Shown in pieces: positions 19,420 through 27,606 of a stretch of DNA of 64,000 nucleotides (positions within the stretch are counted from its first letter, which is position 1; each line of letters begins with the position of its first letter). The position numbers and the translations under genes are program-made. The stretch spans positions 250,690 to 314,689 of the forward strand of contig JAHHII010000002.1 in assembly GCA_019358855.1 (NCBI GenBank), given 5' to 3'. Under the pieces are notes generated by a model. It had not been told where the DNA came from, ran no database searches, and worked only from the letters and a program-made list of their open reading frames with translations. The stretch comes from Timaviella obliquedivisa GSE-PSE-MK23-08B. GTDB lineage: Bacteria > Cyanobacteriota > Cyanobacteriia > Elainellales > Elainellaceae.

Positions 19420-20025
19420 ATGGGAAAGTACAACTTTACAAACGACGGTGTTCGCAAGCTTGCAGATTTGTTGCGATCGCAAATGGAAGATGATTTTCCC
19501 AAAGTTACCATTAAGGAATTAACCAATCGACTAGCTGCAATTGGCTACGATGTAGATGTGTCCAAGCTCGCTCGACTCAGAAACGGAGTCCGATCAGAGC
19601 CATCAGCGGCATTAATTTGGGCGATCGCCAAACTAGAGTTTCTCAAAGATCCGACAGGTAAGCCATACTCTCACGAGGAGTTACTGGAGATGATGGCAGG
19701 ACGGCTTGAGTCAGAAAAAATATTTTCAGTCATGACTGAAAAATCCCTCAATGCAGCACCTGTAAATCTAATTCGAGGCAAAATGCGTGAAATGAAAAAA
19801 AATGCAGAGGCATTTGCTCGATTCTGTGATATCCCTGTGGATCGGATGAGTGCGATCCTACAGGGAGAAATTCCAACTTGGACTGAGTTTATTAATCTGG
19901 GGAGGGTATTGTTTAATGATAAAAATCCAGCTCCTCTAATCAGTCTGTATCCACTTCCTGGCGATACAGTTTCGACTTCTGCAACTGCTGCACGTAAATC
20001 GCATCGTGGGGAGAAAACTGACTGA
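19420..20025 (+). CDS. Helix-turn-helix-like regulator, candidate lysogeny repressor
   Basis: 201 residues from the ATG at 19420 (MGKYNFTNDGVRKLADLLRS); a TTG at 19351 in frame would add 23 residues. The segment VTIKELTNRLAAIGYDVDVSKLARLRNGVRSEPSAALIWAIAKL reads like an XRE-type helix-turn-helix (helices, then RNG turn). A second related segment (RGKMREMKKNAEAFARFCDIPVDRMSAILQGEIP) repeats the pattern. Divergent orientation from the small gene at 18905 with iterons between them resembles a repressor/directionality switch. Its 3' end overlaps a convergent gene by 86 bp. Confidence 0.6.
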   Translation: MGKYNFTNDGVRKLADLLRSQMEDDFPKVTIKELTNRLAAIGYDVDVSKLARLRNGVRSEPSAALIWAIAKLEFLKDPTGKPYSHEELLEMMAGRLESEKIFSVMTEKSLNAAPVNLIRGKMREMKKNAEAFARFCDIPVDRMSAILQGEIPTWTEFINLGRVLFNDKNPAPLISLYPLPGDTVSTSATAARKSHRGEKTD

Positions 20026-20323
20026 TTAATTCTGTTTCACAGGTTAGCCTTATCAAGGTTACGCCCAGTTCAAGCATTGACTGTCCCATCTCTTCTGTAA
20101 GGGGCTTTACCAGTGCAAGCGCGGAGCTTGAGCAGTCGATGGTTAATACCTTTAAATCGGGATCTAAGTAGAAACTGCATTGGGCAATAATTTTAATTTT
20201 TTCGGGATCGCTGATGAACCACTCAGCGATCGCCTGACTGACAAGACTGATGCATCCTGACATATGGGAGTTAGGTGTAAACTGCTTTTGCCAAGTTAGG
20301 GCAAATTTCGGGATTCTAGCCAT
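19940..20323 (-). CDS. Hypothetical protein, 127 aa
   Basis: Not recognised. A mixed alpha/beta composition with SMLELGVTLIRLTCETELISQF and no membrane segment or obvious motif. It overlaps the 3' end of the convergent regulator by 86 bp. Its own start (20323) lies 28 bp inside the preceding minus-strand AT-hook gene, a tight operon arrangement that supports it being translated. Confidence 0.55.
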   Translation of the reverse strand: MARIPKFALTWQKQFTPNSHMSGCISLVSQAIAEWFISDPEKIKIIAQCSFYLDPDLKVLTIDCSSSALALVKPLTEEMGQSMLELGVTLIRLTCETELISQFSPHDAIYVQQLQKSKLYRQEVDTD

Positions 20324-20493
20324 TTATCTATCAAGATTTGCATAACTTCAGAGATTTCTAGATCTTCCTGAAAACATCGTATCTTCAGCGCCCGATAGGT
20401 TTCACGTTTCACATATCCGGTGACTTGCACATAGTTTGGATCTGACTTTTTTCCTGGAGGTCTTCCGGGCTTGCGTTTTCTTGGCGTAGGCAT
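20296..20493 (-). CDS. AT-hook plus ribbon-helix-helix DNA-binding protein
   Basis: 65 residues. The basic N-terminus RKRKPGRPPGKK contains the AT-hook core GRPPG that inserts in the minor groove of A/T tracts. The rest (YVQVTGYVKRETYRALKIRC then EDLEISEVMQILIDKWLES) fits a CopG/Arc-type RHH: one strand, two helices. Such proteins act as dimeric repressors. A second protein with the same layout is encoded at 31122-31598. It is first in a two-gene minus-strand unit, and it follows a strong terminator of the upstream gene. Confidence 0.75.
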   Translation of the reverse strand: MPTPRKRKPGRPPGKKSDPNYVQVTGYVKRETYRALKIRCFQEDLEISEVMQILIDKWLESRNLP

Positions 20494-20590
20494 TGATCAG
20501 GCTGATTCTAAAGGGCAGTCTTTCAGCCTGACAGAACCTCAAATCACTGGAGTATCGCTGTTTCAGGGTTTCAGCATTTCAGATAGGCGA

Positions 20591-20632
20591 AAATAAAAAG
20601 GCTATAACTTCCGTTGTGATGAAGTTATAGCC
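20591..20632 (-). terminator. Rho-independent terminator of the 20666-21691 gene
   Basis: GGCTATAACTTC (20600-20611), 9-nt loop, GAAGTTATAGCC (20621-20632): a perfect 12-bp stem. Read leftward it is followed by CTTTTTATTTT. It lies 34 bp past the stop of the minus-strand gene at 20666. Confidence 0.85.
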
Positions 20633-20665
20633 CGATTGTTGTTGCATCTACCAACCCAGAGTGCC

Positions 20666-21691
20666 CTAAGTAGCAGCTTCGGCTGGCTCTGTTTCTGATT
20701 TAGGTTGGTCAACCTTAGACTTCTCACCCAGCTTTTGAGCCGCCGCAATGACAGAAGCGCGATCGCCCCCTCGGTGAATCTTCAAAATCTTACTCAAGCA
20801 TTTTTCAGGGAAACTCTCTGCCATCTCAGGATGAGAGGTGACGGGCAAATTGGCAATCGTCCGTACCACTTCTTCCCGCTTAGCGGTGTCATAGCCTTGA
20901 GCGACTAAGAAGTTTATCAGGGTACGGTTGATTCGCGCACCTTTCACGAAGGAGCGAAATCGAGGATTGGTAGTGGAGGTATCGACGGCAGAAGTTTTTG
21001 CTGCGGACTTAGCCTTGACGCTGCTTGTGTTCTTTCTTTTATTATTATTGCTGCCGTTACGGGTGCTGTTAGAAGCAACACCTAAAAATTCACTTCGTTT
21101 TGACTGACGAAACGCATCGACTTCAGACTCAATTTCTTGATCAATTAGCTTTTTTAACCCTTTAATTACCAGAGCTTCAGGAATTTCATTGAGAATGCCT
21201 GCAAAAATCTGTGCTTCTGACTTGCCCGTTTTCTGAGCCAATGTGGTGATTTGTTGCTCAAGCTGTGAGGCGGTCGGAGCCGATGGCTTTAGTGACTTCT
21301 TGGGTGCTGCGGTGCTGGTTGCGGTTTTTTCGGGAGCTTCTACAGTCATTGTTTCGCCTTCCTGTGCAAACGAACGTGTCGCTTCCAGTTTAAGGCAGGA
21401 TTTAGACCTTGAAATCGTCCACAGGTGTTTATCTTCGCAATAGAGGCGAATGGACGCGATGAATGCAATTTCCCAGGCTCTACTGGCGATCGCTTGACTC
21501 TGAGCATTAATGGCGGCAACGCGATCGGGATTACAGATGATAGTTAGCTCTTTACCTTTGTTGAGCGTAGCGACCATCCATGAAACTTGATCAGTCAGCA
21601 AGGGTGCAAATTCTTGGCAAAGTTGCTGCACCTGGGCATGAGAAATTTGAGAATTGAGGCGATCGAAGAGGTCGGGTTCAAGGCGGGTCAT
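20666..21691 (-). CDS. Hypothetical protein with low-complexity linker, 341 aa
   Basis: Not recognised. The N-terminal ~110 residues include FDRLNSQISHAQVQQLCQEFAP and a WTISRSKSCLKLEATR strand region. A Ser/Thr/Ala/Lys-rich linker follows (about 115-145), then a helical part with AQIFAGILNEIPEALVIKGLKKLID, an Asn/Lys/Ser-rich stretch with NNNKRKN, and a C-terminal helical domain (FLVAQGYDTAKREEVVRTIANLP). Linkers between globular parts suggest a multi-domain DNA- or protein-binding factor. It is transcribed toward the terminator at 20591 and divergently from the gene at 21851. Confidence 0.65.
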   Translation of the reverse strand: MTRLEPDLFDRLNSQISHAQVQQLCQEFAPLLTDQVSWMVATLNKGKELTIICNPDRVAAINAQSQAIASRAWEIAFIASIRLYCEDKHLWTISRSKSCLKLEATRSFAQEGETMTVEAPEKTATSTAAPKKSLKPSAPTASQLEQQITTLAQKTGKSEAQIFAGILNEIPEALVIKGLKKLIDQEIESEVDAFRQSKRSEFLGVASNSTRNGSNNNKRKNTSSVKAKSAAKTSAVDTSTTNPRFRSFVKGARINRTLINFLVAQGYDTAKREEVVRTIANLPVTSHPEMAESFPEKCLSKILKIHRGGDRASVIAAAQKLGEKSKVDQPKSETEPAEAAT

Positions 21692-21809
21692 ATCTATAGT
21701 TGATAAGTGAGCGAAGGATCTGCCTTAAAATTCCCACTTTTGAGGGGGCGCAGCTTCCTGTACAGGTCCAATAGCTCTCCGATCACCTGCAAAAACAATT
21801 ATCTGTTTC

Positions 21810-21845
21810 GTGGCACAATATACCCTAGTCGTAATTTCGTGCCAC
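21810..21845. promoter_or_regulatory. Inverted repeat directly upstream of the 21851 gene
   Basis: GTGGCAC (21810-21816) and GTGCCAC (21839-21845) are reverse complements, each preceded by TTTC and followed by AA, with centres 29 bp apart. The right half ends 5 bp before the ATG at 21851, in the divergent region between two element genes, a plausible operator. Confidence 0.5.
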
Positions 21846-21850
21846 AAAAT

Positions 21851-22663
21851 ATGGGGAGAAAACCTAAGACCTCTGAAAAACGTAGAGTTCAGCTAAGGTT
21901 AAGTCCTCGAAGTGCAGCAATATTTGATGCTTATTCTTCTGATGAATTAAGTCAGATCATGGCGATCGCCCTCGACACCATTAAGCCTGGGTCAAAAATT
22001 ACGACAGTCCCCAGCGTCATCTTGCGCCCTGTGCAAGTTGTCACAGAGTCTATTGCTCGAATTAAAATCGATAAAGATTTGGTTTTAATATTTTTGCCTG
22101 AAAAGATAGAAGAGTTTCGATCGCTTGCCAAAAAACTGCACTATCAATGGATAGATTTTGCTTGGCGACGAACGGTTGAGGAGGATGTAGCGGTTGAGCG
22201 AGCTGCTGAGATCGGATATCGAATTATGGAGTTAGGCATCCCTGTGCAGGTGGACTGTGAGGAGGTTTGCCGCAAAATAATATCTGGCAAGTTTCAGATC
22301 GAGCCTCAACGGGTCATTAAAGTTTGCACATCCGGTGTTTACAAAGGGTGGCTAAGCTTCTCCTACCCTAAGGGAGAAGACTTTTACGATCGCATTATGC
22401 GAATAACAGCAGCAAAATATGCAAATGGCTCTATTCGTGTTCCCATCGAAAATTTTGCAGAAGTTGAAGATTTTGCAGAGATAGAGGGATTTGTGTTTAG
22501 TGAGGCAGCTCAAGAAGCTGTAAATAAGGCTAGGCATTTGATTGACTCTGCCCAAATCCTAGAAATTGCACCTTTAAAAGAACGAACTCAAAAGAAAAGG
22601 AATTCCAAAAAAGATGCAGGTGTTACAGCCGTTCCAGATCATCTTAAAGACGATACTGCTTGA
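21851..22663 (+). CDS. Hypothetical protein upstream of SNF2 helicase, 270 aa
   Basis: I use the ATG at 21851 (MGRKPKTSEKRRVQLRLSP); a GTG at 21707 would add 48 residues that span the inverted repeat. The N-terminus resembles a short basic RHH-like stretch. Later segments include LRPVQVVTESIARIKIDKDLVLIFLPEKIEEFRSL and WIDFAWRRTVEEDVAVERAAEIGYRIMELGIPVQVD, the latter seen in proteins encoded beside helicases of this type. It overlaps the helicase start by 50 bp, so the two are probably co-expressed and may act together. Function unknown. Confidence 0.65.
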   Translation: MGRKPKTSEKRRVQLRLSPRSAAIFDAYSSDELSQIMAIALDTIKPGSKITTVPSVILRPVQVVTESIARIKIDKDLVLIFLPEKIEEFRSLAKKLHYQWIDFAWRRTVEEDVAVERAAEIGYRIMELGIPVQVDCEEVCRKIISGKFQIEPQRVIKVCTSGVYKGWLSFSYPKGEDFYDRIMRITAAKYANGSIRVPIENFAEVEDFAEIEGFVFSEAAQEAVNKARHLIDSAQILEIAPLKERTQKKRNSKKDAGVTAVPDHLKDDTA

Positions 22664-24059
22664 CCATCAAGAAGAAGCGGTAGACAAATTTAAAGGGCTG
22701 CGCGTTGCTGGATTATTTATGGAGATGGGAACGGGAAAAACTCGTACCCTAATTGAGCTTGTAGCGCTTCGGCAACACAAGATTGACCACGTTATTTACT
22801 TCTGTCCAGTCAATCTCAAGAGTACAGTCGTTTATGAGCTAGAAAAACACATCGAAAATCCTAGTGTGTATATTTTTGACGATCGCACCAAACAAGGACG
22901 TATCCCTAAAGCATTCTTCTACGTGATTGGCATTGAATCCATTGGACAGAGCGATCGCATGACCTTGGCAGCAAATGAACTAATTACTGAATCTAGCTTC
23001 GTTGTCCTAGACGAGTCAGACACCTGCAAAAACCATGCCGCCATTCGGACTCGTCGAATTACAGCAATGGCATCACGCGCTAAATATAGGGCGATCGCCA
23101 CAGGTACAGCAGTTGGGGAAGGCGTTGTCGATTTGTATGCTCAGATGTATTTTCTGTCACCTGACATTTTAGGCTACAAATCCTTCTATTCTTTTGCTGC
23201 CAATCATTTGGAATACAGCGAGGAGTATAAAGGGTTAATTGTTCGTAGCCTGAATACCGATGTCATTGCTCGGAAAATTGAGCCATACGTCTACCAGGTC
23301 AAGAAAAGTGAGTGCTTAGATTTGCCCGATCGCCAATATCTCAGCCGCTACTTTTCAATGAGTAGAGCGCAGCAAAGCCTTTATGTCAGAGCCAAGGAAG
23401 AGATTCTGATGGTGGCTGAGGAAGAAATGGATAGCTATGTCATTTTCCGATTGTTTACGGCATTGCGGGAAATCGTATCGGGTTTTTGGAATCGAACGCC
23501 AGACCCTAACCCCAATCACCGATGGGCAGAACAGTTTGAGCCAGAAAAAATAATCGCAGATCACGATCGGGTTGCGCTATTGCAATCAGTCGTTCGTGAA
23601 ATTCCAGTAGACGAAAAGGTGATTATCTGGGTGAATTTTCACCACTGTGTTGATCAGATTGTAGCGGCGCTATCTGATGAATATGGAGAGCAGGCGATCG
23701 CCCAATATCACGGACGGACGGGCGATCGGGAAGCCGAAATTAGCCACTGGCGTAATCATGCTCGATTCCTCATCGCATCTGCTAAGTGCGGTGGACGAGG
23801 ACTAACACTGAATGAGTGCGCCTACACCATTTTCTATAACAACGATTTTCCTTATCGAGTTCGGGAACAGGCTGAAGCCAGGAATCACAGAATCGGGCAG
23901 ACGAGAAAGCCAACCTATATTGATCTGGTGTGCGAGAAAAGTATTGATAACCGAATATTTGTCGCTCTTAACAACAAAGAAAACTTGGTGCAGGCGTTCA
24001 AAAAAGAGATGGACAAACTAAAGAAAGGCGATCGAAAGACCGCATTAAAAAGGCTCTAA
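22614..24059 (+). CDS. SNF2-family DEAD/H-box helicase or translocase
   Basis: 481 residues. Walker A (motif I) is FMEMGTGKTRT (about 35-45), motif Ia region is YFCPVNLKST, motif II is VVLDESD (about 131-136), motif III is AIATGTAV, and the C-terminal motifs V/VI are SAKCGGRGLTLNECAYTI and EQAEARNHRIGQTRKP. The last is diagnostic of SNF2-type double-stranded DNA translocases. Phages use such enzymes in replication, recombination or control of modification. It heads a plus-strand run reaching 27164 that includes a degenerate paralogue and a PP-loop enzyme. Confidence 0.9.
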   Translation: MQVLQPFQIILKTILLDHQEEAVDKFKGLRVAGLFMEMGTGKTRTLIELVALRQHKIDHVIYFCPVNLKSTVVYELEKHIENPSVYIFDDRTKQGRIPKAFFYVIGIESIGQSDRMTLAANELITESSFVVLDESDTCKNHAAIRTRRITAMASRAKYRAIATGTAVGEGVVDLYAQMYFLSPDILGYKSFYSFAANHLEYSEEYKGLIVRSLNTDVIARKIEPYVYQVKKSECLDLPDRQYLSRYFSMSRAQQSLYVRAKEEILMVAEEEMDSYVIFRLFTALREIVSGFWNRTPDPNPNHRWAEQFEPEKIIADHDRVALLQSVVREIPVDEKVIIWVNFHHCVDQIVAALSDEYGEQAIAQYHGRTGDREAEISHWRNHARFLIASAKCGGRGLTLNECAYTIFYNNDFPYRVREQAEARNHRIGQTRKPTYIDLVCEKSIDNRIFVALNNKENLVQAFKKEMDKLKKGDRKTALKRL

Positions 24060-24132
24060 ACATATTACCCCAAACAGTTGACATAGTGATTTATTGTATC
24101 TATCTTAAAGGGTAGTGATTTATCGAAAGAAC

Positions 24133-24360
24133 ATGATCTCCAGGCAAGAATATAACGCGATCGACCCAGCCAGCCCAGAGCAACGCTCCCAATATGCGAG
24201 GCTCGTTTTAAACGAAATTAAGGAGACTCGCAGTGAGTTTATTGGCGATGCTGAACTCGGAATCGGTTTTATGGAGTACAACATTCGCCCCGTAGTTGAG
24301 TTCAGATGGGGTCTAAGCGGATGGGTCAAGCGCCTGTCTTTGCAGCCTTTTGTAGATTAG
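24133..24360 (+). CDS. Small hypothetical protein, 75 aa
   Basis: ATG at 24133 (MISRQEYNAIDPASPEQRSQ); a GTG at 24115 is also possible. No recognised domain. It starts 73 bp after the helicase stop and is followed after 9 bp by another small gene in the same direction, as is usual in phage early operons. Confidence 0.55.
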   Translation: MISRQEYNAIDPASPEQRSQYARLVLNEIKETRSEFIGDAELGIGFMEYNIRPVVEFRWGLSGWVKRLSLQPFVD

Positions 24361-24369
24361 GAGTTATTC

Positions 24370-24513
24370 GTGATTTTTTATAAGGATGGCAGTGAGTTAA
24401 ACAGGAACGGACAAAAAACAGATAGCAGTATTTTTAATATCTGCCGCGACCCAGAAGAGGTTAGAAGGCGGGTCGCACTGGCGATAGAGCAGGAGGCAGT
24501 TCATGCCTTCTAA
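24370..24513 (+). CDS. Small hypothetical protein, 47 aa
   Basis: GTG start at 24370 with AGGAG 6 to 7 bp upstream, reading VIFYKDGSELNRNGQKTDSS and then NICRDPEEVRRRVALAIEQE to a TAA at 24511. The stop overlaps the next gene's ATG (24503) by 11 bp, suggesting translational coupling. Too short for family assignment, but ribosome site and tight packing support it. Confidence 0.5.
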   Translation: MIFYKDGSELNRNGQKTDSSIFNICRDPEEVRRRVALAIEQEAVHAF

Positions 24514-24886
24514 AAAGCTCTCTAAAGTAGAAGCGATCGCCGTTGCCCGTGCAGCACGACAGGTGCCCAAAGGCGTGACGGCAGAACAATATCGGATGCG
24601 GCTAACCGATCGTGTAGCAGCATTGTGTCAAGCCCAAAACCCGATCGAACGGGGAGTAACCTACGCCTTGGGTGAGGCGATCGAGGCAAACGGTTACTTG
24701 CTACTCTACAAAATTCTTGATGCCCTAGGGTGTCGAATTATCAGCACCATGATCCATGCTGATGGCATCACGATTATGTGTCGCCACAAAACCTACGAGG
24801 GGCAGAGTCAATCCTCTTTGCTCCTCGAAATTATTCAGGACTGCATCGAAAATTTTGGAATTTTAGGGGGACTAAAAAATGACTAG
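24503..24886 (+). CDS. Hypothetical protein, 127 aa
   Basis: ATG preceded by AGGAGG at a good distance. The N-terminus is basic (MPSKKLSKVEAIAVARAARQ); the remainder is alpha/beta with ANGYLLLYKILDALGCRIIS. No known domain recognised. It overlaps both neighbours (11 bp before, 8 bp after) in the helicase operon. Confidence 0.6.
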   Translation: MPSKKLSKVEAIAVARAARQVPKGVTAEQYRMRLTDRVAALCQAQNPIERGVTYALGEAIEANGYLLLYKILDALGCRIISTMIHADGITIMCRHKTYEGQSQSSLLLEIIQDCIENFGILGGLKND

Positions 24887-25079
24887 AAATGTCAAGCTTA
24901 AAGCTGGAATTGCCATCACGATCGCCGATCAAAATGCTCCCCTTGGGGTAACGCCATCAGGGGCGGTGATCTTCGAGGTTCGCAATGTGCCTGATACTGT
25001 CATCATCCAGCAGGTTTGGCAAGCCTCTAGAAACAATGTAGCGGGATGCCTAGGGCACAGCTTTGACTGGGGCAGTTGA
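24879..25079 (+). CDS. Small hypothetical protein, 66 aa
   Basis: Starts MTRNVKLKAGIAITIADQNA and ends GCLGHSFDWGS. Beta-rich, no recognised family. Overlaps the previous gene by 8 bp and shares 4 bp with the next (TTGA, where the next gene begins with TTG). Confidence 0.55.
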   Translation: MTRNVKLKAGIAITIADQNAPLGVTPSGAVIFEVRNVPDTVIIQQVWQASRNNVAGCLGHSFDWGS

Positions 25080-26200
25080 AAGCTGCCCTGATCTCAAAAG
25101 ACTACGATCGCCGTCGTCAGTTTATTGAGCGTTTCTTGGTTAAGTCCAAGTCCCCACTAGCGATTTACATTTACCCCAAGAATCGAAAAAAAGAGTTTAG
25201 TCCTCCAGTCGTTCCAGGTTGCAGCATTAACTGTTTCACCTACGAGGATATGTTGAAGACGGATGAATGGCTAACGATCAATGCCCTAGTCAGCAAGGAT
25301 ACAGCGCTGATTCTAGACAACCCCAGCCGTTACCCCAAGATTACATCTACCAAAGTTTTAGCCTTGGAACGAATTGAAAAGATGTGTCAGGTTAAGGCGA
25401 TCGTAGATATTGTGCCTTTCACCCTTGCTATTCAATATCTCTATACGCCTTATTCCTATTTAGGTCGTGAGATTTTAGGCTATGCCCACTACTACGCATT
25501 TCGAGAAAATTATCACGAGATGGATGCAGCAGGCACAGTTCGGATGTCGCACGATTTTGATCTGTTAGCTGACAAGATAGCGCCAGTCACCGAGATTGAT
25601 TACGATCGCTTCCTTTGCCAAAACAGAGAGGCGATCGAGGTTAAATCAACTCCACAGGAACTAGAGAATTATCAAGCGCTGAAAGATGAGTGCTTCGCAG
25701 CCAAAGACTTTAGCCCAAGAGTTGTTATCACTAAGCTGGCGGACTTGGCTCATGCTTTCGATAGTCGTCTACGGGCAATGGTCGATCTGGTGGCAAAACT
25801 GCAAGGCAAAACAGTTGTGCTGACCAATCTCAAAGACTATGCTAAGCGTGCCGAAAAGATAGCCAAAGATGCAGGGCTTGAGATTACTGCTACATCCTAT
25901 CAGCTAGGCTTTCAAGGCAATTTTGATAACTGCATTTATCTAGAAAGCCCGATCGTAAAATCCTACTTCATGCTGGATGCTGAATCGCGGTTAAGTATGG
26001 ACTGCAAGGTTTTTCATATTGTGGGAGATACCAAGGTTGACCAGTATCTCTACACCAACCTACTTAGCGAAATCACCCAAATAGACCAATTTACTCAGGA
26101 GTTGGCTCGTGCAAAAAGACGGCAAACCAGCCCGCAAAATTTACCTGCAAAAAAATGTGCTTCAGGCGGCACAAGAGAGAATCAGTTGGCTCTTTTCTAA
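25076..26200 (+). CDS. Degenerate SNF2-helicase-like protein lacking a Walker A motif
   Basis: 374 residues. Segment LILDNPSRYPKITSTKVLAL aligns by eye with the motif II region of the intact helicase at 22614 (VVLDESDTCKNHAAIRTRRI), with the catalytic DES changed to DNP. The following VDIVPFTLAIQYLYTPYSYL matches its motif III region. The C-terminal half has TVVLTNLKDYAKRAEKIAKD like a helicase lobe 2. The N-terminus (MKAALISKDYDRRRQFIERF) has no GKT loop. It is probably a non-catalytic partner derived from SNF2. TTG start overlaps the upstream gene. Its last 92 bp overlap the PP-loop gene. Confidence 0.6.
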   Translation: MKAALISKDYDRRRQFIERFLVKSKSPLAIYIYPKNRKKEFSPPVVPGCSINCFTYEDMLKTDEWLTINALVSKDTALILDNPSRYPKITSTKVLALERIEKMCQVKAIVDIVPFTLAIQYLYTPYSYLGREILGYAHYYAFRENYHEMDAAGTVRMSHDFDLLADKIAPVTEIDYDRFLCQNREAIEVKSTPQELENYQALKDECFAAKDFSPRVVITKLADLAHAFDSRLRAMVDLVAKLQGKTVVLTNLKDYAKRAEKIAKDAGLEITATSYQLGFQGNFDNCIYLESPIVKSYFMLDAESRLSMDCKVFHIVGDTKVDQYLYTNLLSEITQIDQFTQELARAKRRQTSPQNLPAKKCASGGTRENQLALF

Positions 26201-27164
26201 CTTTAAGGAAGTCGTGGTTAGTGTCTCTGGCGGCAAAGATTCAAGCGTAGCTTTCGAGCTGGCATGGCGACACGCGCAAGAGCTAGGGCGGGAAGTTCAT
26301 GTGTTTTTCCTCGATCAGGAGGCTGAGTATCAAAGTACGATCGCCATCGTGAGGAGTATTTACGATCGCCCTGGTGTAATCCCCCACTGGTGGCAATCTC
26401 CTTTCAAAACGACAAATGCTACCAGCTATGAAGAGCCGCTGCTCTATGCCTGGGGAGAAGGGGAGGAATGGATGCGGGAAAAGGAATCGGATTCATTTCA
26501 AGCCAAAGTTCCGTTAAAGGAGCATGAACAAAACCGGGATACCTTCTACCACATGGTGGAGTATGCCGAGGCTCAGTGGGGTGAAAGCACTGCTCTGCTA
26601 ATTGGGCTACGTTCCGAGGAGTCGTTGAATCGATATGGTGCGGTCACCCGCAATCCAGGAATTGAGAATGTTAAATGGACTTCTAAATCGAGCGGAAAGG
26701 CGATTAAGTGCTACCCCATTTACGATTGGACATTTGAAGACATTTGGACATATATCGGCAATGAGTCTATTCCCTACAACCGCGTCTACGACTGGATGTA
26801 TGTCAAGGGCTTTAATATCCCAGAGATGCGAGTTTCCAACCTCGTTCACGAAAAAGCTTTCCGCTGCCTCTCGACGCTCCATGAGTTTGAGCCAGACACC
26901 TACGATCGCCTGCTCAAGCGACTAAAGGGCATTCACGTTGCTGCCCGATATGCCGATGAACAAACCGTGTTTAGTGCCAAAAAGTTGCCACAGGCGTTTG
27001 AGAATTGGCTAGATTATCGAGATTTTTTGCTCTCGACCCTGCCCAGAGAAGTGCGATCGCCTCCCATGCTCCACCTTTCAGGGCGATCGCCAAATCATAA
27101 AGTGTTTCACAAATCTCGTCTGGCAGACCTGCCAAATGTTTCCATCTCGGAATGTGACCAATGA
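26109..27164 (+). CDS. PP-loop ATPase, PAPS-reductase/IbrA-like (DUF3440-type)
   Basis: 351 residues, GTG start. The N-terminal PP-loop SVSGGKDSS (about 38-46) binds ATP for adenylation. VHVFFLDQEAEYQSTI, WWQSPFKTTNATSYEEPLLY and ECW-like tracts followed by IKCYPIYDWTFEDIWTYI fit PAPS-reductase-family proteins of the IbrA type, known as partners of ParB-like IbrB in Escherichia coli gene regulation. It is not QueC: the QueC zinc cysteines are absent. DndC, of DNA phosphorothioation, is a more distant relative. It shares 92 bp with the pseudo-helicase, and its last 194 bp lie opposite a minus-strand gene. Confidence 0.8.
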   Translation: MQKDGKPARKIYLQKNVLQAAQERISWLFSNFKEVVVSVSGGKDSSVAFELAWRHAQELGREVHVFFLDQEAEYQSTIAIVRSIYDRPGVIPHWWQSPFKTTNATSYEEPLLYAWGEGEEWMREKESDSFQAKVPLKEHEQNRDTFYHMVEYAEAQWGESTALLIGLRSEESLNRYGAVTRNPGIENVKWTSKSSGKAIKCYPIYDWTFEDIWTYIGNESIPYNRVYDWMYVKGFNIPEMRVSNLVHEKAFRCLSTLHEFEPDTYDRLLKRLKGIHVAARYADEQTVFSAKKLPQAFENWLDYRDFLLSTLPREVRSPPMLHLSGRSPNHKVFHKSRLADLPNVSISECDQ

Positions 27165-27264
27165 GTTTAAACAATCTTTGCTGGTTAATCGTTATGGCGA
27201 TCGCCTCAGTCATGTCGTTAATTTGAGGCTGCGGAGTAAGTTCAAACAAATCATTCTGCATCAT
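26971..27264 (-). CDS. Hypothetical protein, 97 aa, antisense to the PP-loop gene end
   Basis: Begins MMQNDLFELTPQPQINDMTE. The central FKLIGHIPRWKHLAGLPDEI reads as a natural protein segment. Its ATG overlaps the stop of the upstream minus-strand gene as ATGA (27261-27264), strong evidence of translational coupling. The 3' 194 bp run opposite the PP-loop gene. One of the two reading frames there may be the evolutionary newcomer. Confidence 0.5.
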   Translation of the reverse strand: MMQNDLFELTPQPQINDMTEAIAITINQQRLFKLIGHIPRWKHLAGLPDEICETLYDLAIALKGGAWEAIALLWAGSRAKNLDNLANSQTPVATFWH

Positions 27265-27548
27265 TTTTTACTGCGAGTGGCGCGTTGTTTGGATGGTGTC
27301 GGCTCTATAGGAGTCTCTGATGTTGCAACGGCTGCGTAACTATCGATCGCCACTCTAGCTGCACCATTGGCTGCAACTACTGTGTCAAAAGTTTGATCAC
27401 TCGCAACAGTTACAAAAGTTTTTTTGCTAACGCCCCGTACAAAGTAGTGATACTTTGGAGGCTTTGATTCAACATCACCATCGATCCAGTACTCGTAATT
27501 TTTGTACTCGATTGGCTTGGTAGGAAGAGGCGAGGTGTAGCAATTCAT
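27261..27548 (-). CDS. Hypothetical protein, 95 aa
   Basis: ATG at 27548 (MNCYTSPLPTKPIEYKNYEY); a longer frame from 27653 would overlap the upstream gene. Segment YWIDGDVESKPPKYHYFVRGVSKK is beta-rich, followed by an Ala-rich helix and a basic tail KQRATRSKK. Unknown function. Member of a minus-strand unit with 27607 upstream and 26971 downstream. Confidence 0.55.
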   Translation of the reverse strand: MNCYTSPLPTKPIEYKNYEYWIDGDVESKPPKYHYFVRGVSKKTFVTVASDQTFDTVVAANGAARVAIDSYAAVATSETPIEPTPSKQRATRSKK

Positions 27549-27606
27549 GATTAAGGTATGAGTGAGGATTGATGGGCAGATGGATGGCTCTGCCCCAGCC
27601 AGAACG

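Noticed and set aside
26109-27164. QueC, to complete the 7-deazaguanine pathway
   Set aside because: It has SGGKDS but no zinc-Cys cluster of QueC, and the later segments match PAPS-reductase/IbrA proteins.
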